NCBI GenBank assembly: GCA_023145315.1
Contig: JAGLEA010000212.1
Coordinates: 1 to 10,216, forward strand
Reading direction: 5' to 3'
Length of the DNA: 10,216 bases
Source of the DNA: Psychrilyobacter sp.
GTDB taxonomy: Bacteria; Fusobacteriota; Fusobacteriia; Fusobacteriales; Fusobacteriaceae
Part shown: positions 6,774-10,216 of the stretch, in pieces
How positions within the stretch are numbered: position 1 is the first letter of the stretch
Layout of the letters: every line of letters starts with the position of its first letter
Program-made: the position numbers and the translations under genes
Notes under the pieces: generated by a model
What the model saw: only the letters and a program-made list of their open reading frames with translations
Told to the model about the DNA's origin: nothing
Database searches by the model: none

Positions 6774-9011
6774 TTATTTAGTTTTTATATATTGGTCTAT
6801 CTCATGTGCAGCTTTTTTTCCTGCACCCATTGCTAATATTACAGTAGCAGCACCTGTTACTATATCACCACCTGCAAAAACTCCCTTTCTAGATGTTTGA
6901 GTTTCTGTATTTTCTAGAGTATGAATTGTTTTCCATCTAGTTAATTCTAAACCTTCAGTTGTTCCAGTTACTAAATCATTTGGCATTGTTCCAATAGACA
7001 TAATTACTGTATCAGCTTCTATTACAAATTCAGATCCCTCTATTGTTTGAGGTCTTCTTCTTCCACTCTCATCAGGCTCACCTAACTCCATTTTAACACA
7101 TTTAATACCTGTTACTTGTCCTGTTTCATCATGTAAAATTTCAATTGGGTTAGTTAATAGATTGAATTTGATTCCCTCTTCCATTGCATGTTCAACTTCC
7201 TCATGTCTAGCAGGAATTTCTTCTGCACTTCTTCTATAAACAATGTGTGCTTCTGCTCCTAATCTTCTGGCTACTCTAGCAGCATCCATAGATACATTTC
7301 CTGCTCCTACTACTATTACTTTTTTACCAATTGTTGTAGGAGTATGATAACCTTTTTGATTTGCTTTCATTAAATTTACCCTAGTCAAAAATTCATTAGC
7401 AGATAAAACACCTACTGAATTTTCTCCAGGAATCCCCATAAATCTAGGTAATCCTGCACCTGACCCAATAAATACTGCAGAATATCCCTCATCTAACATA
7501 TCATCTACAGTCATAGATTTTCCTACAACTATATTTTTATGAAAATTAACTCCTAATTTTTTTATTCTATCTATCTCACCATTTACAATAGTTTTTGGTA
7601 ATCTAAATCCTGGAATACCATAAGTTAATACTCCACCTAATTTGTGTAGTGATTCAAATACATCAACATCATAACCTAGTGTTGCTAATTCTGCTGCTGC
7701 TGCTAGTCCTGCAGGACCACTTCCTACAACTCCTACTTTCTTACCATTTTTAGATGTTTCAGCTACTTCTAAGTGATTTAAACTCCAATCTCCTATAAAT
7801 CTCTCTAATAATCCTATAGCTACTGGTTCACTCTTAATTCCAACTATACAAGCTCCTTCACATTGTTTTTCCTGTGGACAAACTCTACCACATACAGATG
7901 CTAACTTTGTATATTTTGCTAATATCTTAGCTGAATCCTCTATCTTTGCTTCCTTAATTTCCTTTATGAATCCAGGAATATCAATTCCTACTGGACATGC
8001 TGGAACACATCTTGGATTTTTACATACTAAACATCTTTTTGCTTCTCTTACTGCTTCATCTAATGAAAATCCTAAGTTTACCTCTTCAAAACATTGACTT
8101 CTTGAAGTTGCTTCTAAAATACTTGGCTGAACTCTTTTTTTAGGATCTGTAATTTCTACATGCTCAATTGGACAATTTTTATTTTCTCCATGTTCCAATT
8201 TATTTTCTCTTCTTAATCTTAATCTATTTTGTGCTTCGTCAAAATTTACTTTATGTCCGTCAAATTCTGGACCATCTACACAAGCAAACTTTACTACTCC
8301 ATCAATTACTACTCTACAAGCACCACACATTCCTGTTCCATCTACCATTAATGGATTCATACTTACAGTTGTTGGTATTTCTAATTTCTTTGTTAACATT
8401 GCAGCAAATTTCATCATAATCATTGGACCTATAGCAATTACATGATCATATTTTTTACCTTCATCTACAAGTTTTTGAAGCATATCAGTAACTTTACCGT
8501 GTAACCCTGCTGATCCATCATCTGTACAAATATATACATTAGGAGTTAATGCTCTAAATTCTTTTTCTAATATTACATATTCTTTGCTTCTAGCTCCTAT
8601 TATAACATCTACTTCTATACCATTTTCAGATAACCATTTTACTTGTGGATAAATAGGTGCTGTTCCTACTCCACCAGCTATAAATAACATCTTTTCTTTT
8701 TTTAATTCTTCTCTTTCTTTATGAATAAATTCACTCACTTGTCCTAACGGTCCAACTACATCTTGGAAATGATCTCCTACTTCTAGAGCAGCCATATCTT
8801 CTGTACTTTTTCCTACTATTTGAAAAACAATAGTTATTGTTTCATATTCTCTATCGTAATCACATACTGTAAGTGGAATTCTCTCTCCTACTTCGTCAAC
8901 TTTCACTATTAAAAATTGCCCTGGCATAGCTTTTTTAGATAAAAGTGGTGCTTTAATATCCATAATAACTATATTTTCTACTAAATATTCTTTTCTCATT
9001 ACTTCAAACAT
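6774..9011 (-). CDS. Fused NfnA-NfnB-type NADH/ferredoxin:NADP+ oxidoreductase (SudB-SudA / GltD-like)
   Basis: A 745-residue flavoprotein joining both subunits of an NfnAB-type enzyme, which reversibly couples NADH and reduced ferredoxin to NADP+ in the cytoplasm by electron bifurcation. Residues 1 to about 275 are the NfnA (ferredoxin-NADP reductase-like) part: FAD motif RIPLTVCD (44-51), nucleotide site GGVGTAP (113-119), and [2Fe-2S] ligands D224, C229, C232, C244, spaced as in Thermotoga NfnA, where an aspartate replaces one cysteine. From about 290 comes the NfnB/GltD-like part: cysteines 327, 330, 335, 339 and 374, 378, 384, 388 for two [4Fe-4S] clusters; FAD motif GSGPAG (430-435); NADPH-site GAGNVSMDAAR (569-579) with VYRR (591-594); and FAGGD (712-716). 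Databases often name such proteins a bifunctional dihydroorotate dehydrogenase B subunit/glutamate synthase beta subunit; no glutamate synthase large subunit is present here. ATG at 9009-9011 is preceded by AGGGGG at five bases. Bifurcation is inferred from the family. Confidence 0.92.
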   Translation of the reverse strand: MFEVMRKEYLVENIVIMDIKAPLLSKKAMPGQFLIVKVDEVGERIPLTVCDYDREYETITIVFQIVGKSTEDMAALEVGDHFQDVVGPLGQVSEFIHKEREELKKEKMLFIAGGVGTAPIYPQVKWLSENGIEVDVIIGARSKEYVILEKEFRALTPNVYICTDDGSAGLHGKVTDMLQKLVDEGKKYDHVIAIGPMIMMKFAAMLTKKLEIPTTVSMNPLMVDGTGMCGACRVVIDGVVKFACVDGPEFDGHKVNFDEAQNRLRLRRENKLEHGENKNCPIEHVEITDPKKRVQPSILEATSRSQCFEEVNLGFSLDEAVREAKRCLVCKNPRCVPACPVGIDIPGFIKEIKEAKIEDSAKILAKYTKLASVCGRVCPQEKQCEGACIVGIKSEPVAIGLLERFIGDWSLNHLEVAETSKNGKKVGVVGSGPAGLAAAAELATLGYDVDVFESLHKLGGVLTYGIPGFRLPKTIVNGEIDRIKKLGVNFHKNIVVGKSMTVDDMLDEGYSAVFIGSGAGLPRFMGIPGENSVGVLSANEFLTRVNLMKANQKGYHTPTTIGKKVIVVGAGNVSMDAARVARRLGAEAHIVYRRSAEEIPARHEEVEHAMEEGIKFNLLTNPIEILHDETGQVTGIKCVKMELGEPDESGRRRPQTIEGSEFVIEADTVIMSIGTMPNDLVTGTTEGLELTRWKTIHTLENTETQTSRKGVFAGGDIVTGAATVILAMGAGKKAAHEIDQYIKTK

Positions 9012-9049
9012 CTTATCCCCCTAAAAATTTTGATTATTGATACCCTTTT

Positions 9050-9078
9050 ATTATACTCAAAAAAGTTAATAATATCAA
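9050..9078 (-). promoter_or_regulatory. Sigma-70 type promoter of the nfn fusion gene
   Basis: On the minus strand TTGATA (9078-9073), a 17-base spacer and a perfect TATAAT (9055-9050). This predicts a start of transcription near 9043 and a leader of roughly 30 bases carrying AGGGGG before the ATG at 9011. It is the best promoter seen in the window and lies just downstream of a long palindrome. Confidence 0.85.
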
Positions 9079-9083
9079 GATTG

Positions 9084-9113
9084 AATTAGTTTAAAACTAG
9101 TTATAAACTAATT
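9084..9113. repeat. 30-bp near-perfect palindrome abutting the nfn promoter (candidate operator)
   Basis: Outer arms AATTAGTTTA (9084-9093) and TAAACTAATT (9104-9113) are perfect inverted copies. Between them AACTAGTT (9095-9102) is itself a palindrome on the same centre (9098/9099). Only the pair 9094/9103 (A/A) fails, so 14 of 15 pairs match. It ends five bases upstream of the -35 hexamer. It lacks a T tract on either side, so it is a poor intrinsic terminator, and a binding site for a dimeric regulator is the simpler reading. No regulator is encoded in the window, and I do not recognise the motif. Confidence 0.65.
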
Positions 9114-9161
9114 TTAATAGAGAAGTAAGAGGTAAAAAAATAAAGCATAAACGCAATAACT

Positions 9162-9188
9162 AAAAAAGAACACATAATATGTCCTTTT
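9162..9188 (-). terminator. Intrinsic terminator of the unknown gene, specific to the minus strand
   Basis: Minus-strand RNA reads AAAAGGACAUA (9188-9178), loop UUA, UGUGUUC (9174-9168), then six U (9167-9162). The stem pairs throughout if two G-U pairs are allowed, and the leading A run pairs with the U run. On the other strand the two G-U pairs become A-C mismatches, so it should work in one direction only. It lies 20 bases after the stop of the gene at 9209, and separates that gene from the nfn promoter. Confidence 0.8.
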
Positions 9189-9208
9189 CTAATTTAGTTT
9201 ATATAAAT

Positions 9209-10216
9209 TTAAATCTCTTTATAGGTAATAGTTTGAACCGTGCTAAATGCCTGAACTTCTAAACGATCATCTACATGCTTGATATTAGAAGGCTCCAAAT
9301 CAATATTTGTAGTTTCTATTAGTGATTTTTTCACTCCTAAAAAGTTTACACTAATAGGATAACTTAGAGATAGTTTATCTATCTTACTACTATTTTCAGT
9401 CAAATAACCTCTAATAGTGATGTTACATTGTGATACCTTTGATGTATTGTTGTAATAGCTATATAAAACATCTAAACTTCTAGTATTCTTTAGAAGATCT
9501 TTTAAACTAATAGATTTTATCTTGTTTTTCTTTTTAATTACTGAATATTTGTCAATCATATCTATAATTATCTCTATCTTACTTGCTAGATCTTTTTCTG
9601 TAATTTTAAAGTGACCTGTAATTTTTTTATTTTTAAAGTTTAATTCAAATCCACTAAATAAATTTTTAAAAAATATATACACGTTTTTTCCCTTAATATT
9701 ATTTGTATTCTCAGAAATTTTATAAGAATAATTAATAACATCACTGTTCTTTAGAAGCAGTTTTAAAGTGAAATCATGGTTTTTAAACTCAATTACTTGC
9801 AGTTGTCCACTCATATTTGATTTTATAGAAACGCCGTAGATTATTTGCTTATTGCAATGAATATCTACTTTCCCTGCAAAGATTTTTTTATCTAGTTTTC
9901 TTTCTGGTAGTTCCCTATTTTCAAAAGGTATAGTAATATCTAACGCCTTATAATGATTAAAATCAGAAAAATCATCTATCTTGTAACTAGGGTATCTTTC
10001 TTCTCTAAACTCCACTAATCTTTTTTGTCTATTTCGAACTTCCGTTTCTTCTATACTACTATTTAGAGTAGTACCTTCTAAATATAGTGGAATTGATAAA
10101 TTTTCTACTATATATTCTTTAGATATTTCAGGCTCTATATTTTCTTCTTCCTCTATTATATTCACCGTCTCTATTTTTTTTATTTCTTCTAAAACCTCTG
10201 GTATCTCTTCTATTTT
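9209..10216 (-). CDS. Protein of unknown function with acidic N-terminal stretch (5'-partial)
   Basis: I do not recognise this protein. The frame is open to the window edge (335 residues visible). The first in-frame start-like codon, GTG at 10163-10165, has no good ribosome binding site, so the real start is probably outside. The visible N-terminal 35 or so residues are rich in Glu, Ile and Lys (IEEEENIEPE and similar), like a disordered acidic linker. The rest is rich in Lys, Asn, Ile and Ser, with no membrane helix and two cysteines. It looks like alternating beta strands (for example KIFAGKVDIHCNKQIIYGVS, and the last 70 residues), with a charged helical piece between (EIIIDMIDKYSVIKKKNK). 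The final part (PISVNFLG to DDRLEVQAFSTVQ) faintly recalls SPOCS/DUF3794 domains of SipL-type proteins, but that is a guess. It is followed by its own terminator, so it is a unit separate from nfn. That it is a real gene is likely, given the length of the open frame and the well-placed terminator. Confidence 0.75.
   Translation of the reverse strand, partial: KIEEIPEVLEEIKKIETVNIIEEEENIEPEISKEYIVENLSIPLYLEGTTLNSSIEETEVRNRQKRLVEFREERYPSYKIDDFSDFNHYKALDITIPFENRELPERKLDKKIFAGKVDIHCNKQIIYGVSIKSNMSGQLQVIEFKNHDFTLKLLLKNSDVINYSYKISENTNNIKGKNVYIFFKNLFSGFELNFKNKKITGHFKITEKDLASKIEIIIDMIDKYSVIKKKNKIKSISLKDLLKNTRSLDVLYSYYNNTSKVSQCNITIRGYLTENSSKIDKLSLSYPISVNFLGVKKSLIETTNIDLEPSNIKHVDDRLEVQAFSTVQTITYKEI

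Noticed and set aside
8168..8419. Leucine-rich open frame of 83 codons on the plus strand that could look like a small membrane protein
   Set aside because: It is the antisense of the [2Fe-2S] region of the nfn fusion; the leucines come from reading that gene's codons backwards.
6774..9011. Glutamate synthase beta subunit or dihydroorotate dehydrogenase electron-transfer subunit as the function of the fusion gene
   Set aside because: No glutamate synthase large subunit or pyrimidine gene is nearby, and the fusion order and Asp-ligated [2Fe-2S] spacing match NfnAB better.
9086..9201. Repeated octamer TTAGTTTA (9086-9093, inverted at 9104-9111, again at 9194-9201, inverted at 6746-6753) as a dispersed regulatory motif
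   Set aside because: In DNA this AT-rich an octamer with a single G is expected more than once by chance in 10 kb. Only the symmetric pair in the palindrome stands out.
1..10216. CRISPR array, tRNA, rRNA, insertion sequence or phage attachment site
   Set aside because: No regularly spaced repeats, no tRNA-like cloverleaf in the short gaps, and no transposase or integrase motif were seen on either strand.

Overview
The window is strongly AT-rich and holds five protein-coding genes with short gaps, no RNA genes and no recognisable mobile element. The combination of a PolC-type replicative polymerase, a fused Nfn-type flavoprotein, a cytoplasmic type I pullulanase and a SulP anion transporter, with high A+T and clean AGGAG-type ribosome binding sites, fits an anaerobic fermenter of the Fusobacteria, possibly an aquatic or marine lineage such as Psychrilyobacter, Ilyobacter, Propionigenium or Cetobacterium. 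An AT-rich member of the Firmicutes cannot be excluded. The taxonomic call is inference; I could not run a search.

Layout. Positions 1-2990 (+) carry the C-terminal two thirds of polC, whose start lies before the window. A near-perfect bidirectional terminator (2995-3028) separates it from a convergent block in which everything is on the minus strand. Read in the direction of transcription, from the right edge, that block is: a 5'-partial gene of unknown function (9209-10216), ending in its own terminator (9162-9188); a regulatory gap with a 30-bp near-perfect palindrome (9084-9113) next to a consensus sigma-70 type promoter (9050-9078); a single gene fusing the two subunits of an NfnAB-type transhydrogenase (6774-9011); a hairpin (6731-6760); a cytoplasmic pullulanase (4634-6709); and a SulP transporter with a TTG start (3047-4582).

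How the genes may work together. The Nfn-like flavoprotein would link NADH, NADPH and reduced ferredoxin. The pullulanase would debranch glycogen or imported maltodextrins to feed glycolysis. SulP would move sulfate, bicarbonate or a related anion. These are compatible parts of fermentative metabolism, but nothing shows that they form one dedicated pathway. Because no convincing promoter is visible before the pullulanase or sulP, read-through from the nfn promoter is possible.

I see no clearly new multi-gene system. The least explained items are the palindrome beside the nfn promoter and the unrecognised acidic-headed protein at the right edge.
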